Assembly: GCA_019426215.1 (NCBI GenBank) | Contig: CM033392.1 | Location: forward strand, 53,495,149-53,559,148 | Direction: 5' to 3' | DNA: 64,000 nt | DNA from: Buddleja alternifolia | Taxonomy: Eukaryota; Streptophyta; Magnoliopsida; Lamiales; Scrophulariaceae | Part shown: positions 12,148 to 24,114 of the stretch, in pieces | How positions within the stretch are numbered: position 1 is the first letter of the stretch | Layout of the letters: each line of letters begins with the position of its first letter | The notes under the pieces: model-generated | The model's input: only the letters and a program-made list of their open reading frames with translations | What the model was told of the DNA's origin: nothing | Database searches by the model: none | Program-made: the position numbers and the translations under genes

Positions 12148-13004
12148 TATCTCACCGACAAAAAGAAATAAAAAATCAACTCCCAAAATAAAACCAAACA
12201 CAATCTCATAATTCTCACCAAAGTGCCATCCCAAAACATAACCAAATATAGCCTATATTTTCCGACCTAATATTGGAAACGGCGATAGTTAAAATTTAAC
12301 TTTAGTTTTTTTTTTTCGGAAACTTTGTTTTACCGAAAATCGAATTGAAACTCAGCCGAACTGATGAACACCCTTAATTGTCATTCTGTCGGTGAATATG
12401 AGGTTTTGAGATATTATAGGTCGGTTTCAATCTCTCGGAAAACGTGTGCATTTTTCTTTATTTTTATAATAGTTGATGGTTGATTGTAATAGTTGTTAGT
12501 TAGTTGTAATTTGTCGCAATTTAATTTTTATAACATGTATCATGTAATCGATTATTCAATCTATTGCCATTCTATAAATATTCTGATTTAGCAACAAAAA
12601 AAAAAAATCTTTTAAAAAAATTTCTGGGATAGAATGGTATATTCACAATCCTTTATAATGTATTTGAATCCTTGCAATTAAAATTATTTTGGAATTGCAC
12701 TCTTTAAAAGATTAGTCCTGAGCCTTCAATCCTAGACATACCTTGCGAATTCAATATATATAGAATGAGTATCTAATTAGAAGTCATTCTAAGGATTTTC
12801 AGTAACATACGATCATAATCATCCTTGAATGGTGAGCCATGTCTCACGCTTAGTATTTGGCAAAGAATAACATTCGAAGGATGGTTTTTGGGCTCCAATT
12901 GGCTTGCTTTGCACACCAAACTGTCAAAAAACTCTGGGTCTCATAGGCCTGGTTTGTTTATGTTTACAAATTCCATTTTCATTATCCTGGATCATAAAAT
13001 CCTA
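12148..13004. other. AT-rich flank with no recognised gene
   Basis: Includes more GGTTTGTTTATG-type words near 12950 that look like a further MITE end cut by the next insertion, and a repeat edge near 12330-12400 (CAGCCGAACTGATGAACACCC). No coding feature supported. Confidence 0.45.
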
Positions 13005-13463
13005 AAAAATTAAGGGAAAATTAGTAGAAAATCCCTTAACCTTATTGAAAGTTAAAAATCAGTCCCTAGCCATATATTTGAAGTCTGCACTCCCTAGGGA
13101 TATGAAAAGACTAAAATGCCCTTACTATATTAATTTTTTAAACAACTTCTTCTCCTTTTCTTTTGGCTGAACATAATTTCTTCTTCTCCTTCTCTCGTCT
13201 CTTTTTTCCTTTTCCACTTCACCACAAATCCGATTATGTAGACTTTTCCGACGATTGAAATTGTTTAAAAGTGACACCATTTTGTTCTCCATGATAAAGG
13301 GAACAAATTAAGATCCAAATTGTCTATATTTCGAGTACAAATTATATTTATTTTTCCAAACTTCATATTTACAGCTATTGAAGTATCGATAAGACACATG
13401 TGACGTTTTTTTTGTGTATAGTTGACATATTTTCATATGATAAGTTGACAGATTTGTTCGATC

Positions 13464-14340
13464 TCACGAAAACGTCCATAACACACTGTAGGATGCTCGG
13501 AATCATAAACTGCTTTTTTCGTCTGAAAATAGACACATAGAGCTTTCAGAAATAGTATGATACATTATTAATAAATATCCCATATGAAAGAATTTTATCT
13601 TCAAACGTAAGCTAAAATCTATAGACAGTTTTGCGCGAGTTCACGAAAAAGTCCATAACTCACTGTACGATGGTCGGAATCATATGAATTTTTTTTTCTT
13701 TCAAAGTGAACATATAGAACTTTCTGAAAATGTTTGATACATTACCAAGCAATCGGTAGTATGAAACAACTTTTTCTTCAAACATAAGCTAAAATTTGCC
13801 TACAGTTTTGCGCTACTTCACGAGAAATACCATAACGCATTGTACATTGCTCGGAATCATAAAACGCTTTTTTATTTTAAAGATAGACACATAGATTTTT
13901 CTAAACATGTATGAACATTATCAAAAAATGTCTTATAAAACAATTTTTCCTTCAAACATAAGCTAAAATTTGTCAACTATTTTGCACGACTTCACGAGAT
14001 AGTACATAACGCATTGTACGATGCTCGAAGTCATAAACCTTTTTTTTCTTTCAAAGTAGACACATAGTAATTTCTAAAAATGTGTGACACATTATCAAAA
14101 AATATCTAGTATGAAACAACTTTTTCTGCAAACATAAGTTAAAATTTATAGATAGTTTTGCGCGACTTCATGAAAATGTCCATAATGCACTATACGATGC
14201 TCAAAATAATAAAATATTTTTTAAAAAAAATTAGACACATAGGACTTTCTGAAAATGTACGACACATTATCAAGAAATGTTCATAACTAAACAGTTTTCC
14301 TGTTAAAATATAAGCTAAATTTAATATGCATTCACACATC
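13464..14340. repeat. Five diverged ~176-bp tandem repeats
   Basis: The block TTCACGARAAAGTCCATAAC...TGCTCGGAATCATAAA recurs at about 13464, 13641, 13817, 13992 and 14168, spaced 175-177 bp. Each copy continues with GACACATAG..TTTCTGAAAATGT..GACACATTATCAA and AACATAAGCTAAAATTT. The period lies in the nucleosome-length range typical of plant satellites, but the copies are clearly diverged and few. Confidence 0.85.
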
Positions 14341-15715
14341 GATATTATGTACTAATACGTTATATTAAGTGTACCTATACGTGTATTGATAGACAATAAT
14401 ACGTCAATTGACTAGCATTCATACTTCAATTTGAATGTACTAATACGTCATATTATATGTATTATTACATCAATTGATAGATAACCATACGACATTTCCA
14501 GAAAATAATATGTCAATTCACTTGCATTCGTACGTCAATATTATGTATTAATACGTCATATTAAGTGTACCTATACGTCGATTGATAGACAATAATATGT
14601 CAATTGACTAGCACTCATATGTCAATTTGAACGTACTAATACGTCATATTAAATGTACTATTACGTCAATTGATAGACAACCATACGTCATTTTCAGAAA
14701 ATAATACGTCAATTGACTTGGAACCATACATCAATATTATGTATTAATACGTCATATTAAGTGTACCTATGCGTCGATAGATATACAATAATACGTTAAT
14801 TGACTTGCATTCATACGTTAATTTGAATGTACTAATAGATCATATTAAATGTGTTATTACGTCAATTGATAGACAACCATACGTCATTTCCAGAAAATAG
14901 TACGTCAATTGACTTGCAACCGTACATCAATAATATGTATTAATACGTCACATTAAGTGTACCTATACGTAGATAGATATACAATAATACGTCAATTGAC
15001 TAGCATTCATACATTAATTTGAATGTACTAATACGTCATAATAAATGTATTATTACGTCAATTGATAGACAACCATATGTCATTTCTAGAAAATTATACA
15101 CCAATTGACTTGCAACCATACATCGATAGATTAAATAGTTGATTTATTTGATTGATGTTAATGAAGTTATGGATAATTTGTATGGTACATTTTTTATTAT
15201 ATGAACAATACTTCATTTTTATTGTATCTATACGTCATTTAAAATATAATCATACGTTAATTGGTATGTATACATACGTCAATTAATATGTATACATACG
15301 TCAATTGATATGTATCCATACGTCAATTGATATGTAGCCATACGTCAATTGATATGTAGTCATACGTCAATTGCTATGTAGCCGTACGTCAATTGGTATG
15401 TTAGCATACTTCAAATGATATGTAGCATACGTCAATTGAGTTGTATACATATGTCCATTGATATATATCCATACGTCAATTGATATGTTGTCATACTTCA
15501 ATTGATATGTAGCCATACGTCAATTGGTATGTTACCATACGTCGGATAATATTAAGCCATATGTCATTTGATATGTATTCATACGTCAATTGATATATAG
15601 CCATACGTTAATTGATATGTATACATACGTCAATTGATATGTAGCCATACATCAATTGATGTGTAGCCATCCGTCAATTGATATGTAGCCATACGTCAAT
15701 TAATGCATATTTTGC
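14300..15715 (+). repeat. Left minisatellite array (TACGTCAATTGA unit), with 196-bp higher-order repeats
   Basis: From 15240 to 15715 a roughly 20-22-bp unit, CATACGTCAATTGATATGTA, is repeated head to tail. Between 14470 and 15130 the same core is organised into a 196-bp higher-order unit: the word GATAGAYAACCATACG recurs at 14476, 14672, 14868 and 15064, exactly 196 bp apart. Every unit carries ACGTCA, the core bZIP (TGACGT) site, inside a near-palindrome centred on CAATTG. Confidence 0.9.
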
Positions 15716-15973
15716 TCCAAGTATGTTGTTTAATGCACCTCCGTGACATTAAAATATATATAACATGCCCAAGTATAAACATGTGAATGAGTATTTCAAA
15801 ACTACAAACTCACACAATTTACACATGTGATCACTAGTAGTAGTGTTTACACACAGTACGTTTGTGAAGATATGTACCTTATTGCTTCAACTCCTATTAT
15901 TCTCCAATAAATTGTATAATAGAACTTTAAAATATTACAAATTTATACAATCATTCCTTAAAAAAAATGCTAT

Positions 15974-16040
15974 GGCGTTTAGGGTTTAGAGTTTAGGGTT
16001 TAGGGTTTGGGGTTTAGGGTTTTATGGTATAGGGTTCATG
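15974..16040 (+). repeat. Interstitial telomere-like TTTAGGG patch
   Basis: About seven degenerate copies of the plant telomere repeat (GTTTAGGG, GTTTAGAG, GTTTGGGG, GTTTTATGG), close to the centre between the two inverted arrays. Too short and degenerate to be a true telomere. Confidence 0.75.
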
Positions 16041-16044
16041 GTTT

Positions 16045-17010
16045 ACATTAATTGACGTATGTTTACATGTAAATTGACTTATATTTGTAAAATACGTTGT
16101 ATAATACAACGAAACATGACTTGCTTCAACTGGCGTATGTTTACACCAAATTGATGTATGTTTACGTTAAACGGCGTAACTTTAGTTTCAATCGACGTAT
16201 TGTGACATGTGAAATGAAGTATTGTTACATATAAGTGACTTTATTGAAACGACGTATAGGTACACATCAATGACGTACGGATAATATCAATTGATGTATG
16301 TATACATATTAACTGACGTAAGACTACATATCAATTAACATATGTATACATATCAATTGACGTATGGATACATATCAATTGATGTATGTGTACAACTCAA
16401 TTGACGTTTGGCTACATATCAATTGACGTATGTATTATATCAATTGACATATAACTACATATATTAATTGACGTATAGCTACATATCATTTGATGAATGG
16501 ATACATATCAATTGATGTATGTATATAACTCAATTGACTTATGACTACATATCAATTGACATATGTATTATATCAATTGACGTATGTCTACATATCAATT
16601 GACGTATGTCTACATATCAATTGACGTATGGATACATATCAATTGACGTATGTATACAACTCAATTGACGTATAGCTACATATCAGTTGACGTATGTATT
16701 ATGTCAATTGACGTATGGCTGCACATCAATTGACGTATGGCTACATATCAATTTACATATGGATACATATCAATTGACGTAAGTATACATCTCAATTGAC
16801 GTCTGGCTACATATTAATTGACGTATGTATTATATCAATTGACGTATGTATACATATTAATTGACGTAAGACTACATATCAATTGACATATGTATACATA
16901 TCAATTGACGTATGGCTACATATCAATTGACGTATGTATTATATCAATTAACGTATGGCTACATATCAATTGACGTATGTATTATATTAAATGATGTATT
17001 TCTACATGTA
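16045..17010 (-). repeat. Right minisatellite array, inverted relative to the left array
   Basis: The unit here reads TACATATCAATTGACGTATG, the reverse complement of the left-array unit, repeated for about 0.95 kb at about 20-22-bp spacing. With the left array it makes a very large imperfect palindrome around about 15720-16040. Confidence 0.9.
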
Positions 17011-17780
17011 AAATGACATACTTTTCAAAGGTGTTGGGTTACATATACAATTATGTATTACATATCAAATGATCAAGCACACCACTAAAAACGCACCGAA
17101 CCCGCATGTTTTCCACCTTAACCATCTTCCAAACTCTCACATCTTTCAACTTTACTGAGAAATTTCAAATGCTCGATAGAATTCAAACTACCTAAGAATT
17201 CAAATTCTCCTCATTTCTCTTTGTTTAAATTTCAAGACACCCCAGATCAACAAATAGAATAAATGATATAATATCGACAGGATTGGCAAAAGAATAGTGT
17301 CACTATAACAATATTTATGTAATTTTGAATGTAATTAACAAAGAAGTATACAAATACATGATAAAGAAGCTTAATCATCTACCATCTTGTCTTTAGGTTT
17401 CCTGAATCAGGAACTCATAAAATTCAGTCTTCATCTTAGAATTCGATTTCTTAATATCACCACCCATGTAAGGTTGAACTGGAGATTCTTCATGCCTAAA
17501 TATATAAACTCTTTGAATTTCCTAAGAATCAGGCTAAGTAAACAAACTCCATTGAATCACTTTCTTCTCCTTTCCATATATCAATTAGCACACTAATGTG
17601 AAGTTGAAAAATTTCTTCGCCAAATTTTCCATATACAAACTCCGTTAGTTGCGATTGAGGTGTACTGAGTCTATGCCCCCGTTAGTTGCGATTGAGGTGT
17701 ACTAAGCCCTACGACATAGACTCGAAGAGAAAATGATTCTACAATCTCAAATTAAATGACTGTATGTCATAGGGCACCAT

Positions 17781-17918
17781 CTATGATATACCCTCTAGTT
17801 GAGGACAAAGCATTTGAGCTTTCAGAGCATAATATTTTGCACCCACAAAGTCTTTCTGCACAAATTGCTTCTCGGCAAATGCTTTAGCTCTAACCGCTTC
17901 CTCTACACTGGAATCCAT
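17781..17918 (-). pseudogene. Captured N-terminal fragment of a plant DnaJ (DUF3444-type) protein
   Basis: From the ATG at 17918 the minus strand encodes 45 residues before a TAG: MDSSVEEAVRAKAFAEKQ and then KDFVGAKYYALKAQ, CPQLEGIS. This is the conserved start of plant J-domain proteins of the DUF3444 group (consensus EEAxRAKxxAEKKxxxKDFxGAxKxALKAQxLxPxLEGISQM). The stop falls where the family has Q, so a CAG to TAG change is likely. The J domain itself is absent. The AT-rich DNA at 17919-18900 may be its 5' UTR and first intron. A 37-bp-spaced direct repeat lies next to it (17642-17669, 17679-17706). A gene 5' end caught inside a MULE is the Pack-MULE pattern. The gene identity is recognised from motif only. 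Confidence 0.65.
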
Positions 17919-19290
17919 CTCAAGTTGAAATTCAAAGCAAACCTAAACCCAAATTCTCAATGGAGAACTACTAGCAGCACATGTGTAATCGTCCAGATCC
18001 CATACTAAATATAGCAAGTCGTATATGCTGCAAATTACAAAAACAGATAATAAGATATCCTTTTATTTTTTGGAGGCATAACATGATTTCTCCACAATCA
18101 ATATTGAATCAGCAAAAGAAGCAAGTATCAGATTCAAAATGATTGTACAATCTCAAATTAAATAACTGTCGATCCAAAGTAATCATTGATCTCATGAATT
18201 AATAAAACAACTTATAGACGCATTGCTCTCGTCATCTAATTCTTACTACACCCTATAAAATCCCAACTTCTTGGGATTCATTCTAAGAAAGAAAGAAATG
18301 GAAAAATCAGAAGCAGAATATTTTTGGTCCAATCCACACATTTCTTGCTCTTAATACACTTTCAAATCGACACATTAGAGAAGTGAAATTCGATTAGATC
18401 AAGAACTTTGCTGCTTATAGCAGAAAAGCTCATGTTAATTTTGTTTATGCGGCATCATCAAGACACTAACCCAATCCTAAAATTTCAACTCTACATTCAT
18501 TCATTTTTCATCCCAATTATTGTCATTGATTAGTTGAAGTTCATCACTATTATCAATTTTTCCTGCTATTTACCGAAAAATAAAAAATTCCATATCCTAA
18601 AAGCATTTACCTAACCAATCCTAAAACCACAAATAAAACTCAAAAAATAACACAATACCATATACATTCAGCACAAGAACAAAAGCTACATTTACAAAAT
18701 CAAGATTTCAGCAGTTCAAATTGCAAAAATGCAAAACATATATATAAACTGAAATCTTAGGCAACTTAAAATCAACCTGAAAGTAACTTTTCGATATTGG
18801 CATTTTGATCAAAGCTCTTCAAATTCACTCAAAGGGCTTCTCTATCTTCATTGATTTCAAAATGAAATTGTACTTGAAAGGTGAGAGAAGTGATCTGTGG
18901 CAGCCATTGATAAGAACTCTCCCACTTATTTTTCGCTTTTTTTTTAAACCAAATTGAATAAGCTTCTAGAGAGAAAATTCAGTTTCTGAGTTTAGGTGCT
19001 TCTAATTCGCCTTCCACAGAGAACCCATTTCAGATACCTAATTTTATCCCCATTTTGATATCTTTTCCATTTCACAAACCCAGATTCCTGCAATAAAGAC
19101 CGGGTCAGATGGTAATGTGGCGATTCGAAGCAGTATGTAGTCGACGGTATATGGATAAGGAGGCCAGTGGTGGAGTTGGCCCCTGGAAATGATGATGATG
19201 ATGAGTCGGGTGGGGGTGGAAGAGAGAAAGAGTAGAGAGAGACAAAGAGTGGCTGAGAAGGGAGTTTTGGGATTTTATGTTTAATTGAGG
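17919..19290. other. Non-repetitive Pack-MULE interior and right arm
   Basis: AT-rich sequence with no domain I recognise. The minus strand of 18750-18900 resembles a 5' UTR with a possible donor (CTTTCAG|GTTGATTTTAAG), so it may belong with the DnaJ-type fragment. 19170-19260 is purine-rich (GATGATGATGATGAG). The right TIR begins near 19290. Confidence 0.4.
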
Positions 19291-19437
19291 GTATTTTTGC
19301 CTTTTCACAGGCATTAGGGAGTTCAAGCAAATTTTGATTTTAAACTAGGGAATGCAGACTTTAAAAATAGGAATAGGGACTGATTCATGAATTGATTATG
19401 TGATTAGGGATTTATCTCTAATCTGCCGAAAAATTAA

Positions 19438-20058
19438 TGGCTCTGTATGTTTCTATTTTTTAAATCACATTTTCATTTTTTGGATTGCTAAAAAATGAAA
19501 ATGGACACTCCAAGCCAAATTCTATAGAATATACTCAAATTTTAAATCCTAAAACACATTCTCCTATAAAACAACCAATCAATTCATCCTTTCAATCACC
19601 TCCAATTTTTCATCATTAATTACACTATTCACTATCCAGTTCATTCTTTTTTATTTTATCATCTTTTATATAATGAAAGTTTATATTCATTTTTTCCACT
19701 ATCATCAATAATTACAATATCTCACTATTTTTTTTACTATCATCATTACATTCATAAATAATTCAATCATTTCATATATCAAATCTTAATAAAAATCAAC
19801 TTTATATCACATCTATACTATTTTCATTCATTTTCTAAAAATACATCCAAACAAACAAGTAAAGTCAATATTTTCACACGAATTTTTATAATACACATTC
19901 TCCCAAAAAAACTCAAAATTCATTTTCGAAAACACAATCATACGGAGCGTATAATACAAATTATTTTCATCTAAATTCACCTTTTTTAAACTAATTTTTT
20001 CAATCCTCTATATAGTTTCATATCACTCACTATATCAATCATTTCACATATTTATTAA
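19438..20058. other. AT-rich MITE-like remnants
   Basis: A left word GGCTCTGTATGTTTCTATTT at 19439 faces ACATCCAAACAAACAAG near 19840, hinting at a decayed foldback MITE. A second stretch (about 19860-19960) resembles 21800-21890 in the same orientation. No coding feature. Confidence 0.4.
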
Positions 20059-20067
20059 TCAAAATCA

Positions 20068-21585
20068 GGGTATGGATCAAATACATACCTTGGCATTAGG
20101 TAAGATCTAAGACCCAATCTTAACCATTTAAACCATTTGATCTCAAGGTCCATATTTAAAGCCATTATTTCAGTTTTATCTTTAATTTAATGATGATAGA
20201 GGCATTTTAGTTAATAGGTCCAACAAACAGATGAAAATATCATACATGATCAGTTTATCCCCCTTATTTCGCCCATTAATAGATTTTTTTTCTCCAATTA
20301 ATTTTTTCTCGATTCATCATCAAACTCGATTCATCATCATCATCATCGTCATCAATTCATCATCATCGTCAAACTCAATCCGAGAGATGCAAGCAGAACG
20401 GCGATTTGATATCTACTGCAATACCTTGTGGATTTTTTCAAATTGTTGTGTATTTTCAGCAGAATCATGGCTGAAAGGAAAGAAAAAGAAAAAGAAAGGG
20501 GAAGCTATGGTAGAAATCTTTGGCCATGTCATATTCATAGTGTTGGTCGGCATTATATACATACATACATACAGAATAGAAGAAGACACGGAGAGAAGAA
20601 AAGAAGAAGGGGAAGAAAACATAACAATTAGTGATTTTAAACAATCATACAGTAACTTATAACACATTATACAATAGCTTATAAACCATTATACAGTAAA
20701 TACAACGGTGATATACAGTGTGTGATTAGTGACATACAATTAGTGATTTCAAACCATTATACAATAAATATGTTTTTGGTTGATTTCTTGTATAAATAAT
20801 ATGACTATTGAGGACGAATACTGTTTTTTTATTGATTTACCATGCATATTTGTGTAACCCATGGTGTGTATTTTTAAATTAGTGAGGGTAGTGTTCATGT
20901 ATTATATGTGTGTGTACTTACTGTATAATGCATTAAACGACAGTGTATAATGTCTTTTATTGTGCTGTATAATGGTTTATCATAATCGGATTATATGCTT
21001 TATAACACAAACTGTATAATATAACCTGTGATATTGTATAATGCTTTATAATATACTGTATAATGTTCTAAATATCAGTGTATATTTGTATGAACTCATT
21101 GATTGTTCTGTCAACAATCACACAGTGTATATCATCATTGTATTTCCTATGTATTTTTTGTATGAACTATTGTACAATGGAATAATTATGTATTTTGGAA
21201 TTTTTTCGAAGAACAACTGAAAATGGATTGTTCTGCTGCTCATTTTTTTCTAATTGGGTGAGATTTTAGGGCTCTTTCGTGTGCGAAATCCGAATATGCA
21301 GTTAGATTTGGGAAGATATGGCTTTAATACGGATTCAAATCGTGATTTACAATGATTTTTGCGTGGGTTTGAATATGAGAGATTTTAGGGAGACGAGGAG
21401 TTAATTTAGGGAGTTGCTTGCTGTATAATGGGATGTATTTTACTATTATACCCCTAAGCCAAATACAAATGGGTTTCCAGCGCTGTTTCTAGTTTTATTT
21501 TGGACTGTTGGATTTAATGGATCCAATGATGTATATTGTGTCTTATATCTTATCTAAGAGGGGGTATGTATTAGATCTTGACCCA
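20068..21585. mobile_element. 1.5-kb Mutator-like non-autonomous element
   Basis: An exact 9-bp duplication TCAAAATCA flanks it (20059-20067, 21586-21594). The left end GGGTATGGATCAAATACATA and the reverse-complemented right end TGGGTCAAGATCTAATACAT are TIRs that continue through RGTAAGATCTAAGAC/GATAAGATATAAGAC. There is no transposase. The interior has inverted clusters of a TATACAG/CTGTATA motif, a purine-rich stretch (20460-20620) and, near 21250-21410, sequence resembling a plant gene leader (AGGGCTCTTTCGTGTGCGAA). Confidence 0.85.
20640..21440. repeat. Inverted clusters of a CTGTATAATG motif
   Basis: On the left (20640-20770) the word reads CATTATACAGTAAAT; on the right (20930-21435) it reads ACTGTATAATG many times. 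The two clusters therefore face each other inside the MULE, like subterminal transposase-binding repeats. Confidence 0.7.
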
Positions 21586-21594
21586 TCAAAATCA

Positions 21595-22587
21595 TTTCAT
21601 CCAATCATTTCCTATATATTAAAAATAAGTTAACATTACATATCCATCTTATTCTATTATTTATTTATTCACATAATCATTACACAAATAACCAACTCAA
21701 TCATTTAACCCATCATACATCTACCAATTACTATTGACATGACACATTTTACAAATTCCAACCATTTTTAAAAACATAAACAAACATAACACATATCACA
21801 TTATTTTCACGCGAATCAATATAGTACGAATTTCCCAAAAAAATTTCAAGATTCGGTCTAAAAACATAAACAAATAAAGCCATAACTTTTAAAAATAACT
21901 AATCAATTACACTAACCACAAACAAAAAGGAAAAATACACTAGCACCTTGTTGGATTTGAGAGGGGTCATTCTTACGAGCTTCTTGTTTGAGATTACGTG
22001 CTATCACAATCATTTATATAAGATCTTATATGAACTAGTGTATCAGACTTGAAAGGTTGGACTATAATCACTCGGTTTAAGTATGGATTGGGTCTTGGTT
22101 GACAAGATAATGAATATCTTTTGGCCCATTACAAAGTAATTTAAGTTTGTATTTAAACTTTAAAGTGGGGATGTCGGGGTTTAGGGAATCTCCAAGGATC
22201 AAAGCATGTTGGAAAACAAATAAAACTACAAATCATAGAAATCGAGGCCCTAAGTTCCCGATTGAATGTGATGTTATTTCTCATTTATCGTAGAAAAAGT
22301 AAGAATTTCTTTTTTAAAAAGTATATATATAATGGAAGAAGTGTGTTTGGAAGAGTTTTTTTCATAGAAAAAAGTGTAATAATTAGGTGTGATGTGATAT
22401 ATTTTTTTTTTTGTAATTTTTTTTCTTTTTTTTGAAGTTTTTATTTTCTAAGAAAATTTAGACATATTTAAGTTAAAGTCATCGATTAAGACATCCAAAA
22501 ATATTCAAAATAGATATTGTTTTGTACCTTGCGTCATTTTGAATCAAGATATGTAATTATTTTGATGATCATGTTGAGATATTTGAG
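21595..22587. other. Flank and split foldback element, left part
   Basis: 21595-22290 has no recognised feature. From about 22290 to 22450 the sequence GTGTGTTTGGAAGAGTTTTT followed by GTGATATATTTTTT matches, inverted, the flank at about 48480-48655 on the far side of the copia insertion. Confidence 0.5.
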
Positions 22588-24098
22588 TGTTGGTCCCAAG
22601 TGGCATACGAAATGGTCTAGAAGGGGGAGTTGAATAGACCCTGAAGTCTTTTTCGACTTCAAAAAGATTCGTATTAAAATTGGTTTGGACGCTTGAAGAT
22701 GTAGGCGCTTAGCTGAGCGTCTACTGGAAGACTGTTTTGAAAAGATTAACTTAGACTCAAGATTTGAATGCTATAACCAAGTAGGTTTAAGCGTTCAGTT
22801 CTTTAATCAGGGTTAGTACAACAGAATGATTTTAAAGTCTTCTTCTTTGAAAGTTTTAGCGTCACAAAGTGTTTCTTAGTTGCTTAGCGTTTGATTGTGT
22901 TTACTTAACCGATTTATGCAATGATATGATAGTAATGAAATTTACGGTAAAGTAAAGAACATAATATTTGTAAGGTTCGTTGGGTGGTGTAATCCCAACT
23001 ACGTCATTCTTCTCCTCGAACACTTGGAGGCAATCGACTAAATTGATTATCAAAGAATCACACAGAATCTTCTACAAATTAGGGAGAGATGGATGTTGAT
23101 GACTTGAGCTCCTTGATCACACAGATTTCTGCTCCAAGACACTTCTATCCTCTTGCTTCTTTCACCCAGAAATAATGCAAGTGTCCAACTTCGACTTCAC
23201 ACAGATCGCGAGGCTTGGACGGGGTTTTGTTTTCACGGTTTGTTTGATTTTTGGGAAGTTCAAACAACTTGGAAATATCTCAATGATAGTGTAGGTTTCT
23301 TCTAAAAGAATGTTTGAGATATTGATTGACTGTCTCAGGGATTAGAGAAAAGCAAAAAGAATGTTTGCTTGAATATTCTGGCTTTTCTGAAAGTTTGAGG
23401 TTTGAGACTTCAATGCAATAGAGTTTTGGCTTGTAAGCTTGTGCCGTGGTGAATCTCTGATTTTGGCTTGTTGCTGAAGTCTATTTATAAACATTCTTGG
23501 AAAAAGTGTGCGTTTGACACATGCACAGGCGCGTGTCTCTCACTTCCGTGAGTGAACAACCTTTGTCCTTTTTCCCTGAAAATCTGCTGCACAAAAGTTG
23601 GTGCTGCAGTCTTTGCAAAGTTGACAGTCAAATAGAGTGACTTCTCCGTACGTCCTGAAGAGCTCATCACATTTAATGCTCTTATCAACATTTAATGCAT
23701 TTGAATTAAATGTCCGTTGACAATTAATGATCTGAGAATATTTGCATTAAAACTCCTTTTGGACTTAGAAATAAATTCAGGTGACATTTGGTCATTGATA
23801 GACGCTCAATCACTACTGAATGATTTTTGTCCTCAATCAATGCTTGGACGCTTGAAAACTTCATCTTCATTCAGACTTCAGACGCTTGAGTCTTCAGACC
23901 TAACTAACTGATAAACTCACTCAAAATAATATCATACGCTTAGTCTAAAAACTACATAGCCGAATAGTCTAGAATAACAACAAATAAAGCCTTATACAAT
24001 TCTAACGCTCAAAGCCTATACATAATTTCTGATAAAATCAAGCTTACATATTTTGGGGTCTAACAAAAATCCTAATTGTCATCATCAAAACTCTAACA
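22588..24098 (-). repeat. Copia 3' LTR (full length, 1,511 bp)
   Basis: Runs TG...CA on either strand; on the minus strand it begins TGTTAGAGTTTTGATGATGA and ends CTTGGGACCAACA. It aligns with 47397-48245 at roughly 95% outside a 662-bp segment missing from the other copy. Confidence 0.9.
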
Positions 24099-24114
24099 AG
24101 AAACTTCCTAATAA

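Larger units (their letters stand above)
13014..19428. mobile_element. 6.4-kb Pack-MULE-like element
   Basis: It is flanked by an exact 9-bp duplication AAAAATTAA (13005-13013 and 19429-19437). The left end (GGGAAAATTAGTAGAAAATC) and the reverse-complemented right end (CGGCAGATTAGAGATAAATC) are diverged TIRs. They remain alignable for more than 100 bp through ATCAGTCCCTA, AGTCTGCAYTCCCTAG and AAAATRCCCT. Nine-bp duplications plus long TIRs are the Mutator signature. No transposase frame is visible, so it is non-autonomous. The cargo is unusual: five ~176-bp repeats, four 196-bp repeats, two inverted minisatellite arrays around a telomere-like patch, and a captured DnaJ-type 5' gene fragment. 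Confidence 0.8.

Noticed and set aside
15974..16040. Telomere-like TTTAGGG repeats considered as a chromosome end
   Set aside because: Only about seven degenerate copies lie inside a transposon with sequence on both sides.
15240..17010. Regular ~20-bp repeats considered as a CRISPR array
   Set aside because: Units are contiguous with no unique spacers, vary in sequence, and the genome is plant nuclear; this is a minisatellite.
20231..20662. 143-codon plus-strand frame in the smaller MULE
   Set aside because: Low-complexity translation (poly-Ile/Ser from CAT repeats, Lys/Glu from purines) without a domain; lies inside a non-autonomous element.
22588..22592. Search for a 5-bp target duplication around the copia element
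   Set aside because: TTGAG on the left and ATTTT on the right do not match, so none is claimed.
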